Below are positions 1-9,459 of a stretch of DNA of 64,000 nt, in pieces. Origin of the DNA: Sphingobium sp. Z007 (GTDB lineage: Bacteria; Pseudomonadota; Alphaproteobacteria; Sphingomonadales; Sphingomonadaceae); NCBI RefSeq assembly GCF_900013425.1, contig NZ_FBXK01000005.1, positions 1,984,001 through 2,048,000 on the forward strand. The letters are read 5' to 3'. Numbering within the stretch: position 1 is the stretch's first letter; each line of letters starts with the position of its first letter. The notes under the pieces were generated by a model. It was given only the letters and a program-made list of their open reading frames with translations, was not told the DNA's origin and made no database searches. A program made the position numbers and the translations under genes.

Positions 1-154
1 TCAGCGATCTTTCGAAAAGGGTCGTTCGTCATAGCTCTGCCTATGCTCCCGCGACAGGTTATGAGACAGGAGCCCAATGTCCGCTAGTGGGAACCGAGAT
101 TTCAAACACGAACGGCCAGAAATGGTCGCTTTCAGCCCCTTAACGCTGACCACA

Positions 155-190
155 GAAAAAAGGGCGCAGCCTCAGCCACGCCCCCTTTCC
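155..190 (-). terminator. Rho-independent terminator of ftsH
   Basis: Read on the minus strand just after the ftsH stop, a G-rich arm (GGGCG core) pairs with CGCCC and is followed at once by a run of six T. The outer A/G residues can extend the stem against the T tract. The remaining bases 1-154 hold no gene I can support. Confidence 0.7.
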
Positions 191-209
191 CTAACTCAAA
201 CCGAAACCC

Positions 210-2162
210 TCAAGCCCCGGCAGGCGAAGCCTCGCCAAAAGGCCCCTTGCGCTTGCGGATGCGTGGGATCGAAGACCCCGCCGCTGGGATCACCGATGGC
301 TTAATCGTCGTGCCGTCGTCGCGGGTGATCTCGCCCTTTTCCAACAGCGCCCGGATTTCCTCGCCGCTCAGCGTTTCATATTCCAGCATGGCGTTCGCCA
401 GCAGGTGCAACTGGTCCTCATGACCCGTCAGCAACTCCTGCGCGCGCTTATAGCCCTGCTCCACCAGCCCGCGGATTTCCGCGTCGATCAGCTTAGCCGT
501 CTCGTCCGACATATGGGTGCGCTGGCTCTGCGAGTAGCCCAGGAACGTCTCACCCTGCTGCTCTTCATATTGCAACGGCCCCAGCTTATCGGACATGCCC
601 CACTGGGTGACCATGTCGCGCGCCAGCTTGGTGGCGTACTGGATGTCCCCCGATGCGCCGCTCGACACCTTGTCATAGCCGAAGATAATCTCTTCGGCCA
701 CACGCCCGCCCATGGCGACGGCCATGTTCGCGTGCATCTTGTCGCGGTGATAGCTGTAGCTGTCGCGTTCGGGCAAGCGCATCACCATGCCCAGCGCACG
801 GCCGCGCGGGATGATCGTCGCCTTGTGGATCGGGTCGGACGCGGGTTCATGCACCGACACGATGGCGTGACCGGCCTCATGATAGGCGGTCATCTTCTTC
901 TCGTCGTCGGTCATGACCATGGAGCGGCGTTCCGCGCCCATCATAACCTTGTCCTTCGCGGACTCGAACTCGCTCATCGCGACCAGCCGCTTGCCACGCC
1001 GCGCCGCCGTCAGCGCCGCTTCGTTGACCAGATTGGCCAAGTCCGCGCCGGAAAAACCGGGCGTGCCGCGCGCGATCGTGCGCGGCTCGACGTCGGGTGC
1101 CAGCGGCACCTTCTTCATGTGCACGGCCAGAATCTTCTCGCGCCCATCGATGTCGGGACGGGGCACGACGACCTGGCGATCGAAGCGACCGGGACGCAGC
1201 AGCGCCGGGTCCAGCACGTCGGGGCGGTTGGTGGCCGCCACGATGATGATGCCCTCATTGGCCTCGAAACCGTCCATCTCGACCAGCAATTGGTTCAGCG
1301 TCTGCTCGCGCTCGTCATTGCCATTGCCCAGACCCGCGCCACGATGGCGGCCGACCGCGTCGATTTCATCGATGAAGACGATGCACGGCGCGTTCTTCTT
1401 GGCCTGTTCGAACATGTCGCGCACGCGGCTCGCGCCAACGCCCACGAACATCTCAACGAAGTCGGAACCAGAAATGGTGAAGAAAGGCACGCCCGCCTCC
1501 CCCGCGATCGCGCGAGCCAGCAGCGTCTTGCCGGTGCCAGGCGAACCGACCAGCAACGCGCCCTTGGGAATTTTGCCGCCCAGACGCGCGAACTTCGTCG
1601 GGTCTTTCAGGAATTCGACAATCTCTTCCAATTCTTCGCGGGCTTCATCGATGCCCGCAACGTCCTGGAACGTCACCTTGCCATGCTTTTCGGTCAGCAG
1701 CTTGGCCTTGGACTTGCCAAAACCCATAGCGCCGCCCGCGCCGCCGCCCTTCTGCATCTGGCGCAACACGAAAAAGGCGATGCCCAGGATCAGCAGAAAC
1801 GGCAGCGATTGATAGATGAGGATCTGCCAAAAGCTGGGCTGATCCTGCGCCTGGCCCGAATATTTGACGTTATAGTCGTCCAACAAGCCGGTCAGGCCAG
1901 GATCATTGACCGGCACCGTGGTGAACTTCTGCCCGCTCGACAATGTGCCGCTGATCTTGTCCGGCGCAATCGCGACGTCCTTGACCTGGCCTTCCTGCAC
2001 TTTGGAGCGGAACTCGGAATAGGCGATGCCCGACCCCGCACTGGATGCGGTCCGGCTGTCGAACAGCGACACGAACATCAGCAGGGCGACGATCACGCCC
2101 GCCCAAATCATGGCGCTCTTGATCCAGGGGTTGCCCGGCGGGTCTTTTTCGTCGTTCATCAT
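210..2162 (-). CDS. ftsH: ATP-dependent zinc metalloprotease FtsH
   Basis: Membrane-anchored AAA+ protease that degrades misassembled membrane proteins and short-lived cytosolic regulators as a hexamer at the inner membrane. Seen directly: a membrane segment near residues 17-34, a short periplasmic part, a second membrane segment near 113-135, Walker A GSPGTGKT near 207-214, Walker B with FIDEID near 264, a second region of homology ending in RPGRFDR, and the zinc motif HEAGH near 429-433. At about 650 residues it is full length. Start is ambiguous between GTG 2165, ATG 2162 and ATG 2159; the ATGs are preferred. It is last in a minus-strand run rodZ-cpoB-tilS-small membrane protein-ftsH; tilS next to ftsH is common in proteobacteria. 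Confidence 0.97.
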   Translation of the reverse strand: MMNDEKDPPGNPWIKSAMIWAGVIVALLMFVSLFDSRTASSAGSGIAYSEFRSKVQEGQVKDVAIAPDKISGTLSSGQKFTTVPVNDPGLTGLLDDYNVKYSGQAQDQPSFWQILIYQSLPFLLILGIAFFVLRQMQKGGGAGGAMGFGKSKAKLLTEKHGKVTFQDVAGIDEAREELEEIVEFLKDPTKFARLGGKIPKGALLVGSPGTGKTLLARAIAGEAGVPFFTISGSDFVEMFVGVGASRVRDMFEQAKKNAPCIVFIDEIDAVGRHRGAGLGNGNDEREQTLNQLLVEMDGFEANEGIIIVAATNRPDVLDPALLRPGRFDRQVVVPRPDIDGREKILAVHMKKVPLAPDVEPRTIARGTPGFSGADLANLVNEAALTAARRGKRLVAMSEFESAKDKVMMGAERRSMVMTDDEKKMTAYHEAGHAIVSVHEPASDPIHKATIIPRGRALGMVMRLPERDSYSYHRDKMHANMAVAMGGRVAEEIIFGYDKVSSGASGDIQYATKLARDMVTQWGMSDKLGPLQYEEQQGETFLGYSQSQRTHMSDETAKLIDAEIRGLVEQGYKRAQELLTGHEDQLHLLANAMLEYETLSGEEIRALLEKGEITRDDGTTIKPSVIPAAGSSIPRIRKRKGPFGEASPAGA

Positions 2163-2237
2163 CACTCGCTTTCAACGGCCAAGATAGGGCGCATCAGCAA
2201 AAGCGCAAGCAGGCCCCGTCGCGCCCCGGCCGCTATT

Positions 2238-2429
2238 TCATGCGTCGCCGATAAGGCGCAGCGCTATGTACATAAGCGCGAGCGCCAATCCGCCCGACAG
2301 GCCACACAGAAGATAGCCGATATAAAGCAGGAGTGGCGGATGCGCCCGCCCCCGCCTGCGATTACGCTGCGCCGCCGAAAGGATGACACTGGCCAACAGG
2401 CCATAGGTCAGGGCCGCAAACTCCACCAT
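2238..2429 (-). CDS. small two-helix membrane protein between tilS and ftsH
   Basis: A 63-residue protein I do not recognise. Two hydrophobic stretches (about residues 3-20 and 33-58) are separated by a short Arg-rich loop (QRNRRRGRAHP), a hairpin topology with the loop probably cytosolic by the positive-inside rule. It lies in the same direction as tilS and ftsH with short gaps either side, so it is probably co-transcribed. Because ftsH encodes a membrane protease, a role near FtsH is possible, but this is only context. The hydrophobicity pattern argues against a chance frame. Confidence 0.6.
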   Translation of the reverse strand: MVEFAALTYGLLASVILSAAQRNRRRGRAHPPLLLYIGYLLCGLSGGLALALMYIALRLIGDA

Positions 2430-2559
2430 GCACCAGATTCCCCGCTAGAAAGGTCGCATGATAGCTATCAAAACCCTTAAAGACAGGTCATTGCGCCGCG
2501 TCAAATCGGCGAACTGTGGGGCTATCACGACAATATGTGGAACTTTTGCGTAACAATAT

Positions 2560-3522
2560 CTAGCGCGTGCGGCGTGGCGGCGCTGGATACAGAGTCCACT
2601 TTGCTCCACCCTCCACCAGCCAGTCGCCAACGCTCGCTTTTCCACCAGCGGCGGCGGCGGCGATGGCGCGATCCAAACTATCGCCGCGCGGTGGCGGCGC
2701 GCCCGCTCGATCCAGCATGAGCAGCAGCAATCGCCGTAGATATTCGCGCGGCAAGTCGGTACGCTCCAGCCGCCAGCTGCCCCCGTCCACCCGCACATGC
2801 GCCTGCGCCAGCATCGCCACGCTCCACGCAATCGCCTCATCCGACTCCGCAAGGGCCGCGGCGCTGCGCGCAGCCGCCTCGACATCCAGCCAGGGCGCCT
2901 GCGCCAACGCCGCCCGCAACGCCGCCCGGTCGAAGCGCGGATCGGCATTGGACGGATCATGGACATGGGGCAGCCCTTCCGCATCGACAAGCGCCTGCAA
3001 CGCCGCCTTGCGCACGCCCAGCAGCGGCCGGATCACCCGGCCCGAACCCCCGTCCGATCGCGCCCGCACCCCTGCCAGCCCGCCCACGCCCGATCCGCGA
3101 TTGAGCCGCATCACCATGGTTTCCAGCTGGTCGTCGGCATGATGGGCGGTCAGTATCCAGTCGATCCCTTGCGCGCGCCGCCACGCCTCGATCAACCCAT
3201 AGCGTAGCGCCCGCGCCCATGCCTGGACATTACCCGTAACCGGCCGGTCGGGGGTCAGCGTCGCATGGGCTATCCCCTGATCGGCGCACCAGCGCGCGAC
3301 CATGGCCGCCTCCTCCGCCGACTCCGCGCGCAATTCATGATCGACCGTCACCGCCGCAACCCGCCCCGGCCAGGCGCGGGCGGCCAGCCACAGCAGCGCC
3401 ATACTGTCCGGCCCGCCCGAAACCGCGACGCCGAACCGGGCTACGGACACATCCCCGACCAGCGCCCGCGTCGCAGCGTCCAGCCGCGCTACCAGCGCGG
3501 TCGCATCGTTGCTCAGCTGCAC
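2560..3522 (-). CDS. tilS: tRNA(Ile)-lysidine synthetase
   Basis: Cytosolic ATP-dependent enzyme that attaches lysine to C34 of the CAU-anticodon isoleucine tRNA, so that it reads AUA. The PP-loop SGGPDS is at residues 35-40, and the family motif LTAHHADDQLET followed by RGSGVGGLAG is present. At 320 residues it is shorter than the roughly 430-residue enterobacterial enzyme and appears to lack much of the C-terminal tRNA-binding region; short forms are known in other bacteria. Its start overlaps the end of cpoB by 10 bases, which implies translational coupling. Confidence 0.93.
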   Translation of the reverse strand: MQLSNDATALVARLDAATRALVGDVSVARFGVAVSGGPDSMALLWLAARAWPGRVAAVTVDHELRAESAEEAAMVARWCADQGIAHATLTPDRPVTGNVQAWARALRYGLIEAWRRAQGIDWILTAHHADDQLETMVMRLNRGSGVGGLAGVRARSDGGSGRVIRPLLGVRKAALQALVDAEGLPHVHDPSNADPRFDRAALRAALAQAPWLDVEAAARSAAALAESDEAIAWSVAMLAQAHVRVDGGSWRLERTDLPREYLRRLLLLMLDRAGAPPPRGDSLDRAIAAAAAGGKASVGDWLVEGGAKWTLYPAPPRRTR

Positions 3523-4475
3523 TTCGCTTTCGCGCGGCCCGCGGTCATCAGGCCGCGCAGGGTGGAGGACAGATTGTCGCCATAGACCTGTTCCAACTCC
3601 TGATAGACTTTGCAGGCGTCGGCGGGCTTTTTGAGCTGGATCAGCGCGTCGCCCAGATAGGCCAGGCTATCGGGCGCGCGGTCGCCGCGCGGGCGCTTCT
3701 GGTAATTTTCATAAAAGGCGACCGACGCCAGCGCCGGCTTGCCATCGTCCAGATAGGCGCGGCCCAGCAGGTTCTGCGCCTTGCTGGCGACTGGGCTTGC
3801 GCCGTATTTCTCGACCGTCGCCTTCAACTGGGCCTGTGCTTCAGGATAGAATTTGGCGTCCCACAGCCGATAGCCATAATTATAGGCGTCGCTGGCAGCA
3901 TCGCCGGTGTCGGGCCGCTCCACCGCCGCGACGGCGGCCTTGCGCGCTTCGCTGGCGACCGGCGGCGCGGCGGCAGGCGCTGGTTTGGGCGGTGCGGGTT
4001 TGGGTGCTGCGGCCACCGGCGCAGGCTCCGCCGGCACGGACGCAGACGGCCGGGGTGTCGGCGCTGCGACGGGCGCAGGCTCGGCCTGACGCGCGTCATT
4101 CTCTGCCTTATATTTGTTGAACGCTTCCTCCAGCTGGCGGAGCTTGTAGCTATTCTCCTCCACCTGGCCGGTGATCGACGCAAGCTGCGATTCCAGCGCA
4201 CCGACGCGCGACGTCAAGTCCGCGATCGGCGTGGAGGCGGGCGATCCGGGCGCGATCGTGGGCGTGACGGGACGGCTGATTTCCGCCTCGATCGGGGTGC
4301 CGGCGGGAAACACCTTGCGCTGCACGGCGCGCATTTCCTTTTCCAGCCGATCCACCCTGACTTCAACCGGCGCATTCTGCGCCGCGGCGGGCAGAGTCAT
4401 GACAGGCGAGGCCATGACAGGCAGGGCGACGGCCAGCAGGACCGCCGTTGTCGCAAGAAAGGCGTTACTACGCAT
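3513..4475 (-). CDS. cpoB: periplasmic cell-division coordinator CpoB (YbgF)
   Basis: Periplasmic TPR protein of the Tol-Pal system that coordinates outer-membrane constriction with peptidoglycan synthesis. The protein begins with a Sec signal peptide (MRSNAFLATT, then a hydrophobic core ending near ASPVMT), which sets the ATG at 4475 rather than an upstream in-frame ATG. Next come a coiled-coil region (RVDRLEKEMRAVQRK, later ALESQLASI and KLRQLEEAFNKY), a Pro/Ala-rich linker near residues 130-175 and C-terminal TPR-like repeats (YNYGYRLWDAKFYPEAQAQL). That order matches YbgF. The tol-pal genes themselves are not in the window; the gene upstream is rodZ-like. Confidence 0.88.
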   Translation of the reverse strand: MRSNAFLATTAVLLAVALPVMASPVMTLPAAAQNAPVEVRVDRLEKEMRAVQRKVFPAGTPIEAEISRPVTPTIAPGSPASTPIADLTSRVGALESQLASITGQVEENSYKLRQLEEAFNKYKAENDARQAEPAPVAAPTPRPSASVPAEPAPVAAAPKPAPPKPAPAAAPPVASEARKAAVAAVERPDTGDAASDAYNYGYRLWDAKFYPEAQAQLKATVEKYGASPVASKAQNLLGRAYLDDGKPALASVAFYENYQKRPRGDRAPDSLAYLGDALIQLKKPADACKVYQELEQVYGDNLSSTLRGLMTAGRAKAKCS

Positions 4476-4494
4476 GATGATCCCCGACTGATAT

Positions 4495-4577
4495 TTCTGG
4501 TGGATTGATTTTGACATTTGCATCCCTTGGCGGCTGGGATGGGTCTGCAAATGTCGAAATCGTAAAATCCACTAGAA
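4495..4577. repeat. bulged palindrome 1 in the cpoB leader
   Basis: The two arms start at TTCTGGTGGATT and end at AATCCACTAGAA. They pair through GATTTTGACATTTGCA against TGCAAATGTCGAAATC and close with CATCCC/GGGATG. Small insertions (a 6-base bulge GGTCTG and a short A/T bulge) separate the paired blocks. It lies directly upstream of the cpoB start, so it would fold in the cpoB 5' leader or act in DNA form. It shares the spaced pair AGTGG...GACATT with the next palindrome. Confidence 0.75.
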
Positions 4578-4588
4578 TCTAAAGACGT

Positions 4589-4666
4589 CCAGTGGTCCGA
4601 AACTATTCTGACATTCGAGCGCGACTTGGCTTCAAACGGTATCGAATGTCAGAATCGGACCACTGG
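4589..4666. repeat. bulged palindrome 2 between rodZ-like gene and cpoB
   Basis: Left arm 4589-4618 and right arm 4642-4666 are perfect inverted copies over 25 bases except for a 5-base insertion (AACTA) in the left arm. The loop is about 23 bases. No T tract follows, so it is not a standard terminator. It lies 11 bases beyond palindrome 1, and both carry AGTGG followed 13-14 bases later by GACATT, which suggests the same repeat family. Confidence 0.8.
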
Positions 4667-4731
4667 CTTAACCATAAGCCGTTATTTCGCGCGGTAAAGC
4701 GCGACGTCGCCTGCAATCCCGGCAGCGCGCG

Positions 4732-5670
4732 TCAGGGCTGCGGAGCGGCGGCGCTGTCGCCAGCAGGCGCAACGGGCGCGGGCGCTGTCGGCGCGCTTCC
4801 CTCAACGGACGCTGGCGCGCTCCGCCGTTGCGCGGGGCGCGCGGGCGACGCGGATGCACCCGATGCCGGCGTGGCCGTGGTAGCCGCGGGGGCTGCGCCG
4901 CGCGCCAGCAGCGCCTCTGCGCTGACCGGCACGTCGGCAATGGTGCGATCGGCCGCGCCAAGGGGTGGTATCGGCTTGCCGCCTACCGTCACGCTCAGCG
5001 CCTGGGGGCGGCCTGTCAATATGGTCGGTCCCTTCGCGCCGGCGGGCAAAGTGAAGATTTCGCCTTTCTTCAAAATGCCGTCCTTCAACCGTTCGCCAGC
5101 CTCGTCGACGATACGCAGCCAGACATCGTCGATGGCGGTGAATACCACCGGCTGGGCGGCGGGCGCGACCGGCGCAGCGCCGGCGGGGCGGGCGACGGCG
5201 GGTGCGGCCTGCTCCTGCGCGATCTCCTCGCCCGTCGGCGGGGTCAACAACTGCGTGCGCCAGATCGTGAAGCCCGCGATCAACAGCACGACGATCAGCG
5301 CAGCGGTCCAGGCCAGCGTGCGCGATGGCACTCGCGCCGGATCGACCGGCTCGAACGCTTCATACCGCGCGCCCATGTCGCTATTATGGACGCCATGGCG
5401 CACCTGCGCCGCGATCTCCACCTCATCCAGATTGACCGCGCGGGCATAGGCGCGGGCGAAACCGACGGCGTAGGGAATACCGGGCAACGCCGCATAATCG
5501 TCGCGCTCCACCGCCTCCAGCTGACGCTGGGCGATACGCGTGCGGGTAGCGACATCCTGTATCGAAAGGCCCTGCGCCTCCCGCGCGACGCGCAGCTTGG
5601 CGCCGGGGGTTGAAGGCTGCGCTTCCGGCGCATTCTCTACGCCGGTTTCGAATTCGGGTTCGTCTGCCAT
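4732..5670 (-). CDS. rodZ: RodZ-like HTH membrane protein
   Basis: Inner-membrane protein of the RodZ type, which links MreB filaments to the cell-wall elongation machinery. A cytosolic helix-turn-helix domain spans about residues 23-90 (motif LSIQDVATRTRIAQRQLEAVE, here as key residues), one membrane helix lies near 119-137, and the periplasmic part contains a DUF4115-type beta domain (FTAIDDVWLRIVDEAGERL onward). A low-complexity Ala/Pro tail follows. The domain order is characteristic of RodZ. The 312-residue length is close to the E. coli protein (337). The gene is upstream of cpoB but separated by two palindromes, so the two may not be one transcript. Confidence 0.82.
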   Translation of the reverse strand: MADEPEFETGVENAPEAQPSTPGAKLRVAREAQGLSIQDVATRTRIAQRQLEAVERDDYAALPGIPYAVGFARAYARAVNLDEVEIAAQVRHGVHNSDMGARYEAFEPVDPARVPSRTLAWTAALIVVLLIAGFTIWRTQLLTPPTGEEIAQEQAAPAVARPAGAAPVAPAAQPVVFTAIDDVWLRIVDEAGERLKDGILKKGEIFTLPAGAKGPTILTGRPQALSVTVGGKPIPPLGAADRTIADVPVSAEALLARGAAPAATTATPASGASASPARPAQRRSAPASVEGSAPTAPAPVAPAGDSAAAPQP

Positions 5671-5744
5671 GCTGCTCCGCGACCTGCTTTGATCGGCCTT
5701 GTCTCATTGCGGGACGGGCGTTGTCAACGCCGCGTCCGCCCATT

Positions 5745-8018
5745 TCAGCTCAGTTCGATGTTCCGTTCGACCGCCCATTGCGTCAGCCGCCCGCGAATGT
5801 CGATGACCCCGCCGTTCAGCAGTTCGCGCATCAGCGTTCGCAGTTCCTCCGCATCGATCGCGCGGATCATCGCCTTGACCGGGCCGACCGAGGCCGGAGT
5901 AATCGACAGCCGCCGCACGCCCAGCCCAATGAGCGCCATCGCCTCCAACGTGCGGCCGCCCATTTCGCCGCACACGCCGACCGGCACATGATATTCGCCG
6001 CAGGTCCTCACCACCCGGTCCAGGAAGCGCAGGATGGCGATGCTCAACCAGTCATAGCGTTCGGCCAGCTTGGGATGGGCGCGATCGGCGGCGAACAGGA
6101 ACTGGGTCAAATCGTTGGTGCCGATCGACAGGAAATCCAGCTTGGGCAGCAATATATCCAGCACCTCGGCCAGCGCCGGCACCTCCAGCATCGCGCCATA
6201 GCGCACCGCGATCGGCAACTTCTTCTTGCGCGCCAGCAACCATTCGCGCTGATGTTCGACCAGAGCGCGCGCTTCCTCATATTCCCACGGCTCCGACACC
6301 ATCGGGAACATGACGTGCAGCACCTTACCTGCCGCCGCCTCCAGCAACGCGCGCGCCTGCGCCTTCATCAAAGCATCACGATCCAGCGCCAGCCGCAGCG
6401 CGCGCCAGCCCATCGCCGGATTATCCTCATGCTCGTCATCGTCCCGCTGCATATAGGGCAGCGCCTTGTCGCCGCCGATATCGACCGTGCGAAAGATGAC
6501 GGGCCGGTCGCCCGCGGCGTCCAGCACATCCTTGTAAAGCCGCTGCTGCTTTTCGCGCTGCGGCAGCGTCGCCGACACCAGGAACTGAAACTCTGTGCGA
6601 AACAGGCCGATACCGTCCGCACCCACCATGTCCAGCGCCTGCGCATCCTCGCGCAGGCCGGCATTGACCATCAACTCGACCCGCTGCCCGTCCGCCGTCA
6701 CCGACGGCAGGTCGCGCATCGCGACAAACTCTGCTCGCCGCTTCTGCGTCACGTGCAGCTTGTTCTCGAACGCCTCCTCCATGTCGGCGGTCGGGCGGAT
6801 CAGCAGCGCATTGGCGTTAACGTCCATCAGGATGAGGTCGCCCTCATTCACCAGATGGCGAATGTCGCGCACCCGGCCCAGCACCGGCACGCCCATGGCG
6901 CGCGCGACGATGGTGACATGGGCGGTCAGCGACCCTTCCTCCAGGATCACGCCCTTCAACCGCCGCCGGTCATATTCCAGCAATTCCGCCGGGCCCAGAT
7001 TGCGCGCGATCAGGATGGCGTCCTGCCGCAGCCCCATCTGCGCCGCCGTGCCCAATTGCCCCGATACGATCCGCAGCAGCCGGTTGGCCAGATCCTCCAG
7101 GTCGTGCATCCGGTCGGACAGCAGCGGATCGTCGATCTGCCGCATCCGCATCCGGGTGCGCTGCTGCACCCGCTCGATCGCCGCTTCGGCGGTCAGGCCG
7201 CTGTCGATCGCCTCGTTGATGCGCCGCGTCCAGCCTTCGTCATAGGCGAACATCTTGTACGTTTCGAGCACCTCCTGATGCTCGCCCTCCATGCCGAATT
7301 CCGCCGCGCCGGTCATCCGGTCGATCTGCTCGCGCATCTTGGCGAAGGCGGAAATGACGCGCGCCCGCTCCGCCTCGGTATCCTCCGCCACCGTATGTTC
7401 GATATGGACGCGCGGCTGATGAAACACGACATGCCCCCGCGCCATGCCCATCACCAGTTGCAACCCGTGCAGCAGCGTCGTGCCCGTGTCGGTCACGCGC
7501 AATTCGGCTTGGCCGTCATCGGCCAGCTCGGCATTGGCGATCAGTTCGGACAGCACCATCGCGACGGTCTGGAGCGCCTCGATCTCTACTTCCTCATATT
7601 TGCGCGGATCGGCATGCTGCACGCACAGCACGCCGATCGCCCGCTCGCGCCGCACGATCGGCACGCCGGCAAAGCTGTGGAAGAGTTCCTCGCCGGTTTC
7701 GGGGCGATAGGAAAAGTCGGGATGCGACGCCGCCTCGTCCAGGTTCAGCGTCTCGACATTGGTGGCGATCAGGCCGACCAGCCCCTCCCCCATCGCCATG
7801 CGTGTCACATGCACCGCTTCCTGCTTCAAACCGCGGGTCGCAAACAGCTCCAGCACGCCTTCGCGCACCAGATAGATGGAACAGACTTCGCTCGACAGCG
7901 ACTCGCCGATAATCTCCACAACCTTGTTCAGCTTCGCCTGCGCGCTGTTGCGCGCAGCCATCACCTCCTGCAGGCGAATGAGGATCTGGCGGGCGGCGGC
8001 TGCGGGTGTGCTGGGCAT
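5745..8018 (-). CDS. ptsP: phosphoenolpyruvate-protein phosphotransferase PtsP (enzyme I Ntr)
   Basis: First enzyme of the nitrogen-type phosphotransferase chain: it takes phosphate from PEP and passes it to HPr. An N-terminal GAF domain (about residues 1-165) replaces the sugar-type arrangement and is the hallmark of PtsP. Next come the HPr-binding and phosphohistidine domains, with the active histidine at 367 in GSLTAHVTI, and the PEP-binding TIM barrel with FRTEF and VGVCGEMGG containing the catalytic cysteine. At 757 residues it is full length. Its partners HPr, an EIIA-Man domain and HPr kinase are about 30 kb away in this window. No sugar permease gene is seen, which fits a regulatory relay. 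Confidence 0.95.
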   Translation of the reverse strand: MPSTPAAAARQILIRLQEVMAARNSAQAKLNKVVEIIGESLSSEVCSIYLVREGVLELFATRGLKQEAVHVTRMAMGEGLVGLIATNVETLNLDEAASHPDFSYRPETGEELFHSFAGVPIVRRERAIGVLCVQHADPRKYEEVEIEALQTVAMVLSELIANAELADDGQAELRVTDTGTTLLHGLQLVMGMARGHVVFHQPRVHIEHTVAEDTEAERARVISAFAKMREQIDRMTGAAEFGMEGEHQEVLETYKMFAYDEGWTRRINEAIDSGLTAEAAIERVQQRTRMRMRQIDDPLLSDRMHDLEDLANRLLRIVSGQLGTAAQMGLRQDAILIARNLGPAELLEYDRRRLKGVILEEGSLTAHVTIVARAMGVPVLGRVRDIRHLVNEGDLILMDVNANALLIRPTADMEEAFENKLHVTQKRRAEFVAMRDLPSVTADGQRVELMVNAGLREDAQALDMVGADGIGLFRTEFQFLVSATLPQREKQQRLYKDVLDAAGDRPVIFRTVDIGGDKALPYMQRDDDEHEDNPAMGWRALRLALDRDALMKAQARALLEAAAGKVLHVMFPMVSEPWEYEEARALVEHQREWLLARKKKLPIAVRYGAMLEVPALAEVLDILLPKLDFLSIGTNDLTQFLFAADRAHPKLAERYDWLSIAILRFLDRVVRTCGEYHVPVGVCGEMGGRTLEAMALIGLGVRRLSITPASVGPVKAMIRAIDAEELRTLMRELLNGGVIDIRGRLTQWAVERNIELS

Positions 8019-8178
8019 AATATTGCGCTATCAGATTGACGCCCGGCTTTCCAAGGCGTTTCGGTTCCCTGCGTCGGCAATAATGTTCGACAGGACGTAT
8101 TTGCATGGCGGAAACATTCTGTACAATCGTCCAGCAAGTGAAGAGTCCTTCAATGGGCTTGCAGGGAGAACAGGGATC

Positions 8179-9336
8179 ATGGCGACGCAATTTGAACCGG
8201 CAGTGGAACAGGATCTGATCGATCGCGGCTATTCGCGCCGCCAACTGGCGAAGGTCGCCGCCCTTCTCGGCGCGGGTGCCGCCGCCATCCGCGTGACCGG
8301 CGCAGGCGCGCAGCAGGCGGCCAAGCCCGTCGCGGGCGCGGTGCGCATCGGCGCCAACGAATGTTGGACCGGCCCCTTCCCCGTCGCCGCCAAGGCCGCC
8401 TTCAAACTGGTGGAGGAAGGCAACCGCTACGAACCGGACAATGAACATCAGAAATTGTTCGATGCCGTCGCGGCGGTCGAAGGCATACCCGCCGACCGCA
8501 TCGTCGCGTGGCCCGGCTCGTCCGACCCGTTGAGCCGCGTCGCCATCGCCTACGCCTCGCCCACGCGCAGCATCGTCACCGCCGACCCCACCTATGAAGC
8601 GATCTGGCGCACCGGCGACTGGATCGGCGCGAAGGTGACGAAGGTGCCACTGACCAGTGATTACCGCCATGACGTCAAGGCGATGCTGGCGGCGGACCCC
8701 AATGCGGGCGTCTATTATATCTGTTCGCCCAACAACCCGACCGGCACCGTCACGCCGATCGCCGACATCGAATGGCTGGCCAACAACAAGCCCAAGGATT
8801 CGATCCTGGTGGTGGATGAAGCCTATATCCACTGGGTCGACGGACCCAATGCCGCCAAACTCGCCGCCACCCGCGACGACGTGCTGATCCTGCGGACCTT
8901 CTCCAAATTGTTCGGCATGGCTGGCATGCGCCTGGGCCTTACCTTCGCCAGTCCCACGCTGATGGAAAAGATGATGCGCTATGACGGCGGCCAGGTGACC
9001 GGCATGTTGCCGATGACCGCCGTCGCCTGCGGCACCGCTTCGGTCGGCGAAGCCGCGCTCATCAAGGCGCGCCGCGCCGAAATGGTCGCCGCCCGCGAAA
9101 AGTCGGTCAGCCATTTGAAGGCCAAGGGGATCAAGGTCATCCCCGGCAGCCAGGCGAACATGTTCATGATCGACTGGGGCAAGCCGGCCAAGGACATGCA
9201 GGCCGCCCTGCTCGCCGCCAATGTGCAGATCGGTCGCAGCTGGCCCATCTGGCCCAACGTCTCGCGCGTGTCGGTCGGCTCGATGGCCGAAATGGAAGCC
9301 TTCAACGCGGCGATCGACAAGGTTTGGAAGGCCTAG
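8179..9336 (+). CDS. Tat-signal HisC-like PLP aminotransferase, copy 1
   Basis: Fold-type I PLP aminotransferase most like histidinol-phosphate aminotransferases: it has SPNNPTGT, VVDEAYIHW and the PLP lysine at 243 in RTFSKLFGMAGMRLG. The start at 8179 follows GGGAGAACAGGG and gives an N-terminus with GYSRRQLAKVAALLGAGAAA. S-R-R-Q-L-A-K (RR at 20-21) before a weakly hydrophobic Ala/Gly stretch looks like a twin-arginine export signal. A PLP enzyme folded with its cofactor before export would suit Tat. No cysteine lipobox is seen. It is followed by a terminator and a second gene with the same architecture. The substrate is unknown, and a cytosolic location is not excluded. Confidence 0.85.
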   Translation: MATQFEPAVEQDLIDRGYSRRQLAKVAALLGAGAAAIRVTGAGAQQAAKPVAGAVRIGANECWTGPFPVAAKAAFKLVEEGNRYEPDNEHQKLFDAVAAVEGIPADRIVAWPGSSDPLSRVAIAYASPTRSIVTADPTYEAIWRTGDWIGAKVTKVPLTSDYRHDVKAMLAADPNAGVYYICSPNNPTGTVTPIADIEWLANNKPKDSILVVDEAYIHWVDGPNAAKLAATRDDVLILRTFSKLFGMAGMRLGLTFASPTLMEKMMRYDGGQVTGMLPMTAVACGTASVGEAALIKARRAEMVAAREKSVSHLKAKGIKVIPGSQANMFMIDWGKPAKDMQAALLAANVQIGRSWPIWPNVSRVSVGSMAEMEAFNAAIDKVWKA

Positions 9337-9378
9337 TCGTCTCAGCGCTGGCAAACGCATAAAAATTGCGAAAATACG

Positions 9379-9415
9379 GGGCGGCGCATTGTGGAAATGC
9401 GCCGCCCTTTCGTTT
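9379..9415 (+). terminator. terminator between the two aminotransferase genes
   Basis: A perfect 12-base stem (GGGCGGCGCATT with AATGCGCCGCCC) has a 5-base loop and is followed by TTTCGTTTT. It separates copy 1 from copy 2, so the second gene probably has its own promoter despite the tandem layout. Confidence 0.88.
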
Positions 9416-9459
9416 TCCCTCATGAGATTTGAAACCGAAATCAGACGGGGACGGACGAC

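Noticed and set aside
405..2480. 691-codon open frame opposite ftsH
   Set aside because: Antisense shadow of FtsH; low-complexity Arg/His/Ala composition.
5610..8039. 809-codon open frame opposite ptsP
   Set aside because: His/Arg/Gln-rich composition with no domain; it is antisense to a complete PtsP.
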